The notes beneath the pieces are model-generated. The model was not told the origin of the DNA. It did no database searches and saw only the letters and a list, made by a program, of their open reading frames with translations. A program made the translations under genes and the position numbers. Positions 17,563 to 26,248 of a stretch of DNA of 64,000 nucleotides are shown piece after piece (within the stretch, counting starts at the first letter, position 1; each line of letters begins with the position of its first letter). Location: contig NZ_QMEW01000014.1 in the NCBI RefSeq assembly GCF_003284965.1, positions 1 through 64,000 on the forward strand. The letters are read 5' to 3'. This stretch comes from Mycolicibacterium sp. GF69 (GTDB taxonomy: Bacteria; Actinomycetota; Actinomycetes; Mycobacteriales; Mycobacteriaceae).

Positions 17563-18691
17563 GGCCGCGGGCGATGACGAGCCGCTGAATCTGGTTGGTG
17601 CCTTCGAAGATCTGGGTGATCTTGGCCTCGCGCATGTACCGCTCGACGCGGTAGTCGCGGGTGTAGCCGGCGCCGCCGAAGACCTGCACCGCGTCGGTGG
17701 TGACCTTCATCGCCGCGTCGGTCGCGGTCAGCTTGGCCACGCTGGCCTGTTGTGAGTACTCCCGGCCCGCATCGCGTCGCCGGGCGGCGTCCAGGTACGT
17801 CGCTCGCGCGCCGGCGACCGCGGCCGCCATGTCGGCCAACAGGAAGCCCAGCCCCTGGTGGTCGATGATCTTGCGCCCGAACGTGGTTCGCTCGTTGGCG
17901 TAGGCGACGGCCTCGTCGAGCGCGGCCTGTGCCAAGCCGGTGGCGACCGCGGCGATACCCAACCGTCCGGAATCCAGGGCGGAGAACGCGATCTGCAGTC
18001 CCTGGCCTTCGGCGCCGATCAGTCGGTCCGCGTCGATGCGCGCGTCCTCGTAGAACGCCGAAGTAGTCGGGATCGCGTGCAGGCCCATCTTCTCCTCGGG
18101 CTTGCCGAAGCTCAGCCCCGGCAGGTCGCCCGGTACCAGGAAGCACGAAATACCCCTCGACCCTTCGCCCGTCCGCGCGAACAGCGTGTAGAAGTCGGCG
18201 CGCCCGCCGTGGGTGATCCACGATTTCGAGCCGTTGAGGACATAGGCACCGTCCACTTTGGCGGCTGCGCACCGCAGCGCCGCAGCATCGGAGCCGGCCT
18301 GCGGTTCGGACAGGCTGTAGGCGCCGATCTGCTCACCCGACAGCATCGCGGGCAGCCACCGCCGCTTCTGCTCGTCGGTCCCGAACGTCAGCAGCGGGTG
18401 CGACGACAGGCTGTGCACGCTGACCGCAACCGCGACCGCCGCCCAGCGCGCCGCGAGTTCCTCGAGCACCTGCAGGTAGACCTCGTAGGTTTGGCCGCCG
18501 CCACCCCATTCCTCTGGCTGCGGCAGGCTCAACAGACCGGCCGCGCCCAGCTGGGCCATCACACCTTCGGGATACCGTTCGGTCTTCTCGTGGTCATCGA
18601 CGATCGGGTCGAGCACCTTGTCTGCGACATCGCGGGTGAGTGCGATCAGATCCTCGGCGTCCCGGGTGGGCAGCAACCGGTCGACAGCCAT
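17552..18691 (-). CDS. Acyl-CoA dehydrogenase (short/medium-chain type)
   Basis: 379 residues with a complete ACAD fold: SLSEPQAGSDAAALRCAA and GSKSWITHGGRADFYTLFARTG form the FAD and substrate site in the middle domain. VQVFGGAGYTRDYRVERYMREAKITQIFEGTNQIQRLVIAR ends the protein, with the catalytic Glu in IFEGTNQIQ. It introduces the alpha-beta double bond in an acyl-CoA, passing electrons to ETF. ATG 18691 has GGGAGG eight bases upstream; a longer frame to 18721 adds ten unlikely residues. A short inverted repeat lies just upstream. It sits alone between unrelated genes. Confidence 0.93.
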   Translation of the reverse strand: MAVDRLLPTRDAEDLIALTRDVADKVLDPIVDDHEKTERYPEGVMAQLGAAGLLSLPQPEEWGGGGQTYEVYLQVLEELAARWAAVAVAVSVHSLSSHPLLTFGTDEQKRRWLPAMLSGEQIGAYSLSEPQAGSDAAALRCAAAKVDGAYVLNGSKSWITHGGRADFYTLFARTGEGSRGISCFLVPGDLPGLSFGKPEEKMGLHAIPTTSAFYEDARIDADRLIGAEGQGLQIAFSALDSGRLGIAAVATGLAQAALDEAVAYANERTTFGRKIIDHQGLGFLLADMAAAVAGARATYLDAARRRDAGREYSQQASVAKLTATDAAMKVTTDAVQVFGGAGYTRDYRVERYMREAKITQIFEGTNQIQRLVIARGLSS

Positions 18692-18711
18692 CGTTGGCCT
18701 CCCGTGGTCGT

Positions 18712-18725
18712 GTGGTCGCAACCAC
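18712..18725. promoter_or_regulatory. Inverted repeat GTGGT-N4-ACCAC upstream of the acyl-CoA dehydrogenase
   Basis: Arms GTGGT (18712-18716) and ACCAC (18721-18725) lie 20-34 bases before the minus-strand ATG, between that gene and the DUF4436 stop. The location suits a repressor site. The arms are short and GC-rich, so this is tentative. Confidence 0.3.
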
Positions 18726-18746
18726 CATAGGCGCCACCGATTGTGG

Positions 18747-19661
18747 TCAGTCGCTGCGTCTGAACCAGGCGACGAAGTACAGGACCATCGCCGCGGTCAG
18801 CGCGACCAGCACCCACAACACCAGGATCTGGTCGATCCAAGCGCCCGGCGGCGGCGCGCCGGGCATGAAGTTGCGTATCGGAATGACCGCGAACAACGAC
18901 GCGGCGTACCAGGTGCCGAACGGCGGCAGGAAGTTCTTGCGGCCGCGCAGCATCTCGATCGACACGAACAGCGCCAGCGCAGGCAGGGTGAACAACACCA
19001 GGCATAGACCCAGATCGAAGGCGAGCGGGCCGCGCGACCGGCTCAACGTCACCGTCTGGTAGTCGCCGTCGCCCAACGACTGGGTGGCCGGACCGCTGCG
19101 GGTGCTGGTGATGTCCCAGCTGTTGAGGTTGCCCGTCACCTCCACCCGGGCGGGTTCGAACCGGCGGTCGTCACCGGTGCCGACGAGCACGTCGGCGCCG
19201 AGCGCTCCGATCGTGTACCTGTCGAACGGCCACTTGTCCGGATCGCCGGTGGCGCTGATCGTGGTGGCGATCTCGGCGGGCAACTGGCCCTTGGCGGTTT
19301 CGAGGTCGCCCCCGAGGTTGATCTCGTCCTGGAACAGCCGAACCGCGATATCGGTGTTGACCACGTTGAGGTCGGTGTTCATGTGTTCGTCGGCCGGGTA
19401 CACCATCACCTTGACGTCCACCTGGTTGTCGACGGGATGGATGGCCTGCAGCGTCACCTGCACGATCGTGTCGCTGCTCTCCCCGAGGTCGGGCGGGCTC
19501 AACGTCTTGGCCGGCCCGGCGATGTAGTGGTAGCCGACCAGCGCCCCGGCGTAGATGACGACAACGATCAGCACCGTGCCGATGCTCGCGAGCCGCCCAC
19601 GCACGTCAGCGTCGGGCTTCGGAGGGTCTTGCACCGGCACGCAGGGATGGTAATGCGACAT
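18747..19661 (-). CDS. DUF4436 family membrane protein
   Basis: 304 residues. One membrane segment near residues 25-48 (IGTVLIVVVIYAGALVGYHYIAG) is followed by about 170 residues of beta-rich, probably extracytoplasmic sequence (VQVTLQAIHPVDNQVDVKVMVYPADEH, DKWPFDRYTIGAL). Three C-terminal segments follow at about 215-238, 250-268 and 280-300. The WPFDRY motif and layout match DUF4436. The function is unknown. ATG 19661 chosen; the frame continues upstream to 19763 without family content. It lies 37 bases downstream of the pntB stop on the same strand and may share its transcript. Confidence 0.85.
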   Translation of the reverse strand: MSHYHPCVPVQDPPKPDADVRGRLASIGTVLIVVVIYAGALVGYHYIAGPAKTLSPPDLGESSDTIVQVTLQAIHPVDNQVDVKVMVYPADEHMNTDLNVVNTDIAVRLFQDEINLGGDLETAKGQLPAEIATTISATGDPDKWPFDRYTIGALGADVLVGTGDDRRFEPARVEVTGNLNSWDITSTRSGPATQSLGDGDYQTVTLSRSRGPLAFDLGLCLVLFTLPALALFVSIEMLRGRKNFLPPFGTWYAASLFAVIPIRNFMPGAPPPGAWIDQILVLWVLVALTAAMVLYFVAWFRRSD

Positions 19662-19698
19662 CGCGGCCAGATCGGGACGGCGTGCCGGTACGAAATGT

Positions 19699-21144
19699 CT
19701 AGTGTGCGGAGGGGACCGTTTCGGAGAGCGCAGCGTTGATCGCGTCGACCCGGTCCTTGGCATCGCCGAACAGCATCTGGGTGTTCTCCCGGAAGAACAG
19801 CGGGTTCTGCACGCCCGCGTAGCCAGAAGCCATGGACCGCTTGAAGACGATGACGTGGTTGGCGTTCCACACCGTCAGCACCGGCATGCCGGCGATCGGG
19901 CTGCCCGGGTCCTCGGACGCCGCCGGGTTGACGGTGTCGTTGGCGCCGATGACCAGCACGACGTCGGTGTCGCTGAAGTCGTCGTTGATCTCGTCCATCT
20001 CCAGCACGATGTCGTAGGGCACCTTGGCCTCAGCCAGCAGCACGTTCATGTGGCCGGGCAATCGTCCCGCGACGGGGTGGATGCCGAACCGCACGTTGAC
20101 GCCGCGGTCGCGCAGCTTGCGGGTCAGGTCGGCGACGCCGTATTGCGCCTGGGCGACGGCCATACCGTAGCCGGGCGTGATGACCACCGAACTGGCCGAT
20201 GCGAGCAGTTCCGCCGCGCCCTCGGCGTCGATCTCGCGGTGGGTGCCGTAGTCCTTGTCGTCGGCGGGCCCGGCCTCGATCCCGAAACCACCGGCGATCA
20301 CCGAGATGAACGAGCGGTTCATCGCCTTGCACATGATGTAGGACAGGTAGGCACCGGAGGAGCCGACCAGTGCGCCGGTGACGATCAGCAGGTCGTTGCC
20401 GAGCAGGAAGCCCGCCGCCGCCGCGGCCCATCCCGAGTAGCTGTTGAGCATCGACACCACCACGGGCATGTCGCCGCCGCCTATCGAGGCGACCAGGTGC
20501 CAGCCGAGCAGCAGTGCCAGCACCGTGACCACGATCAGCAGCCACAGCTGCGGGTCGATCACGAACCAGACGGTGAGCGCGGCGAACACCACCAGCGCGC
20601 CGACATTCAACAAGTTCTTGCCGGGCAGCATCATCGGCGCGGACTTCATCCGCGCCGACAGCTTCAGATTGGCGACGATCGAACCGGTGAACGTCACCGC
20701 ACCGATGAACACGCCGATGACGACCTCGGCGGAGTGGATGCCGAGCATGCCCTCCTGCGCGAGGCGAAGTGCTTCGGAGCTCGCCGCGTCGGCCTCGACG
20801 TGCAGATAACCGTTCCAGCCGACCAGCACGGCGGCCAGGCCGACGAAACTGTGCAGCAGCGCGATCAGCTCGGGCATGCCGGTCATCTCGACGATCTTGG
20901 CGCGCCACAGGCCGATCGCCGCGCCGATGATCATGGCGCCGGCGAGCAGTGCAATGCCCATGGGTTCGATATGTCGCGCCAGCGCCAGCGCGATCGTCGC
21001 AATGAGGGCGATCGCCATCCCGGCGATGCCGAAACTGTTTCCCGCTCTTGATGTCTCGTGCTTGGACAGCCCGGCCAGCGCCAGGATGAACAAGATGGCC
21101 GCGACGACGTAGGCAGCGGTGGCCGTGGTCTCTATCGTGAACAC
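19699..21144 (-). CDS. pntB: NAD(P) transhydrogenase beta subunit
   Basis: 481 residues. The first 270 or so are highly hydrophobic with about eight to nine helices. The C-terminal domain III (about 300-481) binds NADP(H): [76 protein letters not shown] and the end [11 protein letters not shown]. With PntA it couples proton entry to NADPH formation. GTG 21144 is preceded by GAGGAGC, which lies inside the last codons of pntA; the genes are four bases apart, so they are translationally linked. Confidence 0.97.
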   Translation of the reverse strand: MFTIETTATAAYVVAAILFILALAGLSKHETSRAGNSFGIAGMAIALIATIALALARHIEPMGIALLAGAMIIGAAIGLWRAKIVEMTGMPELIALLHSFVGLAAVLVGWNGYLHVEADAASSEALRLAQEGMLGIHSAEVVIGVFIGAVTFTGSIVANLKLSARMKSAPMMLPGKNLLNVGALVVFAALTVWFVIDPQLWLLIVVTVLALLLGWHLVASIGGGDMPVVVSMLNSYSGWAAAAAGFLLGNDLLIVTGALVGSSGAYLSYIMCKAMNRSFISVIAGGFGIEAGPADDKDYGTHREIDAEGAAELLASASSVVITPGYGMAVAQAQYGVADLTRKLRDRGVNVRFGIHPVAGRLPGHMNVLLAEAKVPYDIVLEMDEINDDFSDTDVVLVIGANDTVNPAASEDPGSPIAGMPVLTVWNANHVIVFKRSMASGYAGVQNPLFFRENTQMLFGDAKDRVDAINAALSETVPSAH

Positions 21145-21148
21145 TTCT

Positions 21149-22672
21149 CTAGCTCCTCGAGAACATCGCCAGCATGCGGCGGGTCACCGCGAAGCCACCG
21201 AAGACGTTGATGCTGGCGAGCAGGATCGCTGCCGTCGCTATTGCTGTGATGACCCAGTCACCGTGGCCGATCTGCAGCAGGGCGCCGACGACGATGATGC
21301 CCGAGATCGCGTTGGTCACCGACATCAACGGTGTGTGCAGCGCGTGATGCACGTTGCCGATCACGTAGTAGCCGATGACGATCGCCAGCGCGAAGACCGT
21401 CAAGTGCACCTGCAGCGCAGCGGGTGACAACGCGATCAGAGCGAACAGCAGCGCCGCGGCGGCGAACGTGATGCCCAGCCGGCGTCCCGTCGTCATCGGC
21501 GTTTTCGCGGGCTTCTGCTCGGCTGGGGCCGACGCTGCGGCGGCCGGTGCCGCGGACACCTGCACCGGCGGTGGCGGCCACGTCGTCTCGCCGTCGCGGA
21601 CCACGGTGACCGACCGCTGGACGACGTCGTCGAAGTCCAGGGTGAGCTGCCCGTCCTTCTCCGGGGTGAGCAGCTTGAGCAGGTTCACCAGGTTGGTGCC
21701 GTAGAGCTGGGAAGCCGTGGCGGGCAAGCGCCCCGCCAGATCCGTGTAGCCGATGATCGTCACGCCGTGGTCGGTCACGATCGCCTGGTCCTTGACGGTG
21801 CCCTCGATGTTGCCGCCGTTGGCAGCCGCCATGTCGACGAGCACGCTGCCCGGCTTCATCGACGCGACCATGTCGGCGGTGATGATGCGCGGCGCGGGCT
21901 TACCCGGAATCAGGGCTGTGGTGATGATGATGTCGACTTCGGAGGCCAACTCGGTGTACAGCGCGGCCTCGCGGGCCTTGTAGTCCTCGCCCATCTCCTT
22001 GGCGTAACCGGTGGCCGAAACCTCGGAGTCGGCCGATTCGATCGATACATATTCACCGCCCAGAGAGCGGACCTGATCGGCGACTTCGGGTCGCGGGTCG
22101 GTGGCCTTCACGATCGCGCCGAGGCTGCCGGCGGCCCCGATGGCTGCCAGGCCGGCCACCCCCGCGCCGACGACGAGCACTTTGGCCGGCGGCACCTTGC
22201 CCGCCGCGGTCACCTGTCCGGTGAAGAACCGGCCGAAGCTGTGTGCGGCCTCGACCACCGCGCGGTATCCGGCGATGTTCGCCATCGACGACAGCACGTC
22301 CAGCGACTGCGCCCGCGAGATGCGCGGAACGGCGTCCATCGCGAGCACCGTGATCGGGCGGGCGGACAGTTTCTTCACCAGCTCTGGGTTCAGCGCCGGC
22401 GAGATCAGGCTGACCAGCGTCGCGCCGTCCTGGAGCTTGGCGATCTCGTCATCCGACGGTGCGTTGACCTTGAGGACGATGTCGGCAGCCCAGGCGTCGC
22501 CGATCTCGGCGCCTGCCTCGACGTACGCGGCATCGGCAAAGCTGGAGGCGGCGCCGGTGCCCGACTCCACTACGACGGAATAGCCCAGTTTGAGCAGTTG
22601 TCCGACGGTCTGCGGCGTAGCGGCGACGCGCGTCTCACCCTCAAGGGATTCGCGCGGTATCCCGATGATCAT
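21149..22672 (-). CDS. pntA: NAD(P) transhydrogenase alpha subunit, fused PntAa-PntAb form
   Basis: 507 residues, like the single-chain E. coli PntA. Residues 1-370 are the soluble NAD(H)-binding domain I ([33 protein letters not shown], nucleotide loop [20 protein letters not shown]). An Ala/Pro-rich linker (about 372-400) leads to three to four membrane helices (about 405-500). In M. tuberculosis, as I recall, these two parts are separate genes (Rv0155 and Rv0156); here there is no stop between them. It is the first gene of the pntA-pntB unit, divergent from a DUF3159 gene across a 75-base region holding a perfect palindrome. Confidence 0.96.
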   Translation of the reverse strand: MIIGIPRESLEGETRVAATPQTVGQLLKLGYSVVVESGTGAASSFADAAYVEAGAEIGDAWAADIVLKVNAPSDDEIAKLQDGATLVSLISPALNPELVKKLSARPITVLAMDAVPRISRAQSLDVLSSMANIAGYRAVVEAAHSFGRFFTGQVTAAGKVPPAKVLVVGAGVAGLAAIGAAGSLGAIVKATDPRPEVADQVRSLGGEYVSIESADSEVSATGYAKEMGEDYKAREAALYTELASEVDIIITTALIPGKPAPRIITADMVASMKPGSVLVDMAAANGGNIEGTVKDQAIVTDHGVTIIGYTDLAGRLPATASQLYGTNLVNLLKLLTPEKDGQLTLDFDDVVQRSVTVVRDGETTWPPPPVQVSAAPAAAASAPAEQKPAKTPMTTGRRLGITFAAAALLFALIALSPAALQVHLTVFALAIVIGYYVIGNVHHALHTPLMSVTNAISGIIVVGALLQIGHGDWVITAIATAAILLASINVFGGFAVTRRMLAMFSRS

Positions 22673-22718
22673 CCGGAAAGTCTGCCATTCGCCGTTTGAC
22701 GACCTTGTCCCCCTCCGC

Positions 22719-22741
22719 GGTAAGCGGCTTACCCGTAAAGT
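22719..22741 (+). promoter_or_regulatory. 15-bp palindrome GGTAAGCGGCTTACC and -10 box TAAAGT in the pntA divergent promoter
   Basis: GGTAAGC (22719-22725), a central G and GCTTACC (22727-22733) form a perfect odd-centred palindrome. Immediately after it, TAAAGT (22736-22741) stands six bases before GTG 22748. A protein bound to the palindrome would cover the -35/-10 spacer of the rightward gene and could also affect pntA, whose start is 46 bases away on the other strand. Confidence 0.55.
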
Positions 22742-22747
22742 TCGGTC

Positions 22748-23368
22748 GTGATGGCCGAAACTCGATCGCCCGTCGCTGCACTGTTCGTTCGCGGCGGCGG
22801 AGTGCGCGGCCTGGTGTACACCGCGTTGCCGGTCACCACGTTCGCATTGACGAATGCGCTCGCCGGCCTGCGCCCGGCGCTCGTCGCCGCGGTCAGCGTC
22901 GCGTCGATCACCCTGGGGTGGCAGTTGGCGCGGCGGGAGTCGACGCGGCCGGCGTTGTTCGGCTTCGCCGGGGTCGCGGTCTGCGCGGCGGTCGCTCTCA
23001 TCACCGGCCGGGCCAAGGACTTCTACCTTCCCGGGATCTGGATGTATCTGGGCTTGGCGATCGCGTTCACCACGTCGTTGTTGGTGCGCCGCCCGTTGGT
23101 CGGGGTGGTGTGGGCGTGGATCACCGGCCGCGACGGCAACTGGCGGCGGATACCGCGGGTACGCCTGGCATTCGACATCGCGACGGGTGTGATGGCCGCG
23201 GCCTCGTGGTCCCGGTTCCTGGTGCAGTACTACCTCTATGACACCGACCAGGACGGCCTGCTCGCGGTGGCACGCGTCGCGATGGGCTGGCCGGTCTTCG
23301 TCGTCACGTCGTCGGTGATCTACCTCGCGGTCCGCACCGCCCTGCGTACGCTGCCGCGCTCGGCCTAG
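22748..23368 (+). CDS. DUF3159 family membrane protein
   Basis: 206 residues with five to six hydrophobic segments: about 20-45 ([26 protein letters not shown]), 48-64, 72-90, 98-118, 140-158 and 180-200. [16 protein letters not shown] at the front and RDFYLPGI-like [14 protein letters not shown] in the middle are typical of DUF3159 as I know it. No function is established. GTG 22748 sits six bases after TAAAGT; the next codon is ATG, which is an equally possible start. It is expressed divergently from pntAB. Confidence 0.75.
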   Translation: MMAETRSPVAALFVRGGGVRGLVYTALPVTTFALTNALAGLRPALVAAVSVASITLGWQLARRESTRPALFGFAGVAVCAAVALITGRAKDFYLPGIWMYLGLAIAFTTSLLVRRPLVGVVWAWITGRDGNWRRIPRVRLAFDIATGVMAAASWSRFLVQYYLYDTDQDGLLAVARVAMGWPVFVVTSSVIYLAVRTALRTLPRSA

Positions 23369-23526
23369 CCGGACCCTGCCGATCGGTGCGTGGATGTCGT
23401 CGGAAGTACAAGCGCGGCGCGCGCGTTCAGCGTTCTCGGGTTGACGGCGGTTTCAGTGGGCGGTGCGCTCGGCGGGCACCTGTCCTACGCCCAGGGCGCA
23501 GGTGTTCATCGCTGGCAGTGACCGGC

Positions 23527-23637
23527 TCAGACCGGCGGGTAGGCGGGGGGCGGGTAGACGCCGCGGAGTATCCAGGCGAACCAGTTCGCGCCGTACTCGA
23601 GCTCGTCGCTCGCGTCATAGTCCGGGTTCGGATCCAT
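23527..23637 (-). CDS. 36-residue small protein, Tyr/Pro-rich
   Basis: A short frame between the DUF3159 and tetR genes reads MDPNPDYDASDELEYGAN and then WFAWILRGVYPPPAYPPV, stop. GAGAGGTGA ends four bases before the ATG, a strong ribosome site. The acidic front, a short hydrophobic WFAWILRGVY core and PPPAYPP tail look non-random and may sit at the membrane surface. I recognise no family; M. tuberculosis has a small gene, Rv0157A, at this map position, and an equivalence should be checked. It is the only coding content seen in the 406-base gap 23369-23774. Confidence 0.6.
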   Translation of the reverse strand: MDPNPDYDASDELEYGANWFAWILRGVYPPPAYPPV

Positions 23638-23738
23638 GTGGTCACCTCTCGAGTGCGGCCGGTTATGACGGAAGTCTAGACCCGCCCTGCGGTCGGCGAC
23701 ACCCCTTACACCTACACTTCCAACCAGTTGATTGACCC

Positions 23739-23766
23739 CCGGACGCGCTTCCGGCCTGCATATAGT
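23739..23766 (+). promoter_or_regulatory. Promoter and inverted repeat upstream of tetR-fadE
   Basis: CCGGA (23739-23743) and TCCGG (23750-23754) form an inverted repeat six bases upstream of TATAGT (23761-23766), which ends eight bases before the tetR ATG. A repressor on the repeat would block the promoter, so self-regulation by the downstream TetR is plausible. Confidence 0.4.
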
Positions 23767-23774
23767 GAGTCGCC

Positions 23775-24449
23775 ATGCCCTCTTCGGACGCCGCCACCGG
23801 AAACGGGAGGACCCGTCGCGATGAGCTGTTGGCCGTCGCCACCAAGCTTTTCGCCGCGCGCGGCTACCACGGCACCCGGATGGACGACGTCGCCGACGCG
23901 GTGGGCCTGAACAAGGCGACGGTCTACCACTACTACGCGAGCAAGTCGCTGATCCTCTACGACATCTACAAGGGTGCGGCCGACTTCACCGTCGACGCGT
24001 TGCACGACGACCCGTCGGCGTCGGCGCGCGAGACGATTTACCACTTCACCCGGCGACTGCTGGTCGGTATCGCCAACGACATCGAGCGTGCGGCGGTGTA
24101 CTTCCAGGAGGGCCCGTACATCGGCGAGTGGTTCACCGAAGACCAGGTGACCTACATCCGGGAGAAGGAAACCCAGGTCTACGAGCATGTGCGCGATGTC
24201 ATAGATCGCGGCATCGCCGACGGCGAGTTCTACGACTGCGACTCCCACGTCCTGGCCCTGGGCTACATCGGCATGACGCTGGGCGCATACCGCTGGCTGC
24301 GACCGCACGGCAGACGCACGGCGGCCGAGATCGCCGTCGAGTTCAGCACGGCGCTGTTGCGCGGCCTGATCCGCGACGAGTCGGTGCGGGCGCACTCGCC
24401 GCTGGGCATCGAGCTCGACGCGCTCCCCGGGGAGCACACCGCACCGTGA
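23775..24449 (+). CDS. TetR family regulator (Rv0158-like), probable regulator of the adjacent fadE
   Basis: 224 residues. The helix-turn-helix spans about residues 14-60: RDELLAVATKLFAARGYHGTRMDDVADAVGLNKATVYHYYASKSLILYDIY, a textbook TetR N-terminus. The C-terminal half is helical and charged, with AAVYFQEGPYIGEWFTEDQVTYIREKE. It resembles lipid-responsive TetR proteins but the ligand is unknown. Its stop overlaps the start of the acyl-CoA dehydrogenase gene (GTGA), so both are cotranscribed and the regulator may sense the acyl-CoA substrate or product. Confidence 0.9.
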   Translation: MPSSDAATGNGRTRRDELLAVATKLFAARGYHGTRMDDVADAVGLNKATVYHYYASKSLILYDIYKGAADFTVDALHDDPSASARETIYHFTRRLLVGIANDIERAAVYFQEGPYIGEWFTEDQVTYIREKETQVYEHVRDVIDRGIADGEFYDCDSHVLALGYIGMTLGAYRWLRPHGRRTAAEIAVEFSTALLRGLIRDESVRAHSPLGIELDALPGEHTAP

Positions 24450-26248
24450 AGTCGCTGCTGCTGTCGCGCCGCGACCTCGACTTCTGTCTGTACGAGTGGC
24501 TGCGCGTCGACGAGCTGACCGGGCGCGAGCGCTTCGCCGAACACTCCCGCGAGACCTTCGACGCCGTGCTGGACTTGTGCGAGCAGTTGGCGACGCGGTA
24601 CTTCGCGCCGCACAATAAGGCCAGCGACGCCAACGAGCCGACTTTCGACGGCGAGAAGGTCACGGTCATACCGGAAGTCAAGGAGGCCTGGGACGCGTTC
24701 GCCCAGGCCGACCTCATCGCGATGGCGATGGAGCACCGCCTCGGCGGCGCGCAACTGCCCGTGACGGTGGCCCAGGCGGCGTTCGCCTGGTTCTCGGCGG
24801 CCAACCTCGCCACGACGGGCTACCTCATGCTGACGATGGCCAATGCGAACCTGTTGGCCCGGTTCGGCACCGACGAGCAGATCGACGGCTTCGTCAAACC
24901 GATGCTGGCGGGCCGGTTCTCGGGCACGATGGCGCTGTCGGAGACGCAGGCAGGTTCGTCGTTGGCCGACGTCCTCACCCGCGCCGAACCGCAGGAGGAC
25001 CAGCCCGGCACCTATCGGCTCTTCGGGTCGAAGATGTGGATCTCCGGCGCGGAACACGAACTGACCGGCAACATCGTCAACCTGGTGCTCGCGAAGATCC
25101 CCGGCGGACCGCCGGGTACCAAGGGCATTTCGTTGTTCATCGTGCCCAAGTACCTGCTCGGTGCGGACGGTGCGATCGGCGAGCGCAACGACGTGGTGCT
25201 GGCCGGGTTGAACCACAAGATGGGCCAGCGCGGCATCACGAACACGGTGCTCAACCTCGGCGAGGGCGCCTACACCCCCGGTGGAAAGCCGGGCGCGGTC
25301 GGATATCTCGTCGGCGAGGCCCACCGCGGTATCGCCTATATGTTCACGATGATGAACGAGGCGCGGCTCGGTGTCGGCATGGGCGCCGTCGCGCTCGGCT
25401 ACACCGGCTACCTCAAATCGGTGGAGTACGCGCGCGAGCGCCCACAGGGCAGGCCGGTCAGCGCCAAGGATCCGTCGACACCGCAGGTCCCGATCATCGA
25501 GCACGCCGATGTGAGGCGTATGTTGTTGGCGCAGAAGGCGTATGCCGAAGGCGGGCTGGCGCTGCTGCTGTATTGCGCCAAGCTGGTCGATCTGCAACAC
25601 AGCGCCGATTCTGACGAGGAGCGGGACTCCACCACGCTGTTGCTCGAGATGTTGACCCCGGTCGGCAAGAGCTGGCCGTCGCAGTGGTGTCTGGAGGCCA
25701 ACAGCCTGGCCATCCAGGTGCACGGCGGGTACGGCTACACCCGCGAATACGACGTCGAGCAGCACTACCGGGACAACCGCCTCAATCCCATCCACGAGGG
25801 CACGCACGGGATCCAGAGCCTGGACCTGTTGGGCCGCAAGGTCCCTGCGCGCGGCGGGGCCGGCGTGGCCGCGTTGGGCCGCGCGATCGGGCAGACGGTG
25901 GCCGAGGCGGCTGCACTCGGCGGCCAGCCTGAAGAGCACGCGCGACTCCTCGACGCCGCGTGGCAACGCCTCACCGCCGTCACCGCGGAAATGTTCGGCT
26001 CCGGCGACATCGACGCGGCGATGGCCAACAGCGTGATCTATCTCGAGGCGTTCGGTCACATCGTCGTCGCCTGGATCTGGCTGCGGCAGGAGATCGCCGC
26101 GTACGGCCGGACCGGAGACTTCTACGACGGTAAGCGTCAGGCGGCTCGCTACTTCTTTCGCTACGAACTACCAAAGACCGCACCGCAACTCGACCTGCTC
26201 GCCAGCTTGGATCGCACAACGCTGGACATGCGTGCGGCCTGGTTCTAG
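24446..26248 (+). CDS. Long acyl-CoA dehydrogenase (about 600 aa, FadE5/FadE6-like type)
   Basis: 600 residues, of the long ACAD class with an extra C-terminal domain. Seen: MALSETQAGSSLADVLTRAEP (about 170), GSKMWISGAEHELTGNIVNLVLAKIPGGPPGTKGISLFIVPKY, QVHGGYGYTREYDVEQHYRDNRLNPIHEGTHGIQSLDLLGRK near 415-455 with the catalytic Glu in HEGTHGIQ, then about 140 helical residues. This class oxidises longer acyl-CoAs. GTG 24446 overlaps the tetR stop. The last four bases overlap the convergent adhE1 gene. A 598-residue antisense frame here is a codon-bias shadow. Confidence 0.92.
   Translation: MKSLLLSRRDLDFCLYEWLRVDELTGRERFAEHSRETFDAVLDLCEQLATRYFAPHNKASDANEPTFDGEKVTVIPEVKEAWDAFAQADLIAMAMEHRLGGAQLPVTVAQAAFAWFSAANLATTGYLMLTMANANLLARFGTDEQIDGFVKPMLAGRFSGTMALSETQAGSSLADVLTRAEPQEDQPGTYRLFGSKMWISGAEHELTGNIVNLVLAKIPGGPPGTKGISLFIVPKYLLGADGAIGERNDVVLAGLNHKMGQRGITNTVLNLGEGAYTPGGKPGAVGYLVGEAHRGIAYMFTMMNEARLGVGMGAVALGYTGYLKSVEYARERPQGRPVSAKDPSTPQVPIIEHADVRRMLLAQKAYAEGGLALLLYCAKLVDLQHSADSDEERDSTTLLLEMLTPVGKSWPSQWCLEANSLAIQVHGGYGYTREYDVEQHYRDNRLNPIHEGTHGIQSLDLLGRKVPARGGAGVAALGRAIGQTVAEAAALGGQPEEHARLLDAAWQRLTAVTAEMFGSGDIDAAMANSVIYLEAFGHIVVAWIWLRQEIAAYGRTGDFYDGKRQAARYFFRYELPKTAPQLDLLASLDRTTLDMRAAWF

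Noticed and set aside
19702..21051. 449-residue open frame antisense to pntB
   Set aside because: Composition is Gln/His/Arg/Asp-rich without any motif; pntB on the other strand is complete.
23369..23526. Possible RNA gene in the gap after the DUF3159 gene
   Set aside because: No convincing stem-loop, tRNA or conserved RNA features were found by eye.
24263..26059. 598-residue open frame antisense to the long acyl-CoA dehydrogenase
   Set aside because: High-GC codon bias leaves the antisense frame open; no domains, His/Arg/Gln-rich composition, and the sense strand encodes a full enzyme.
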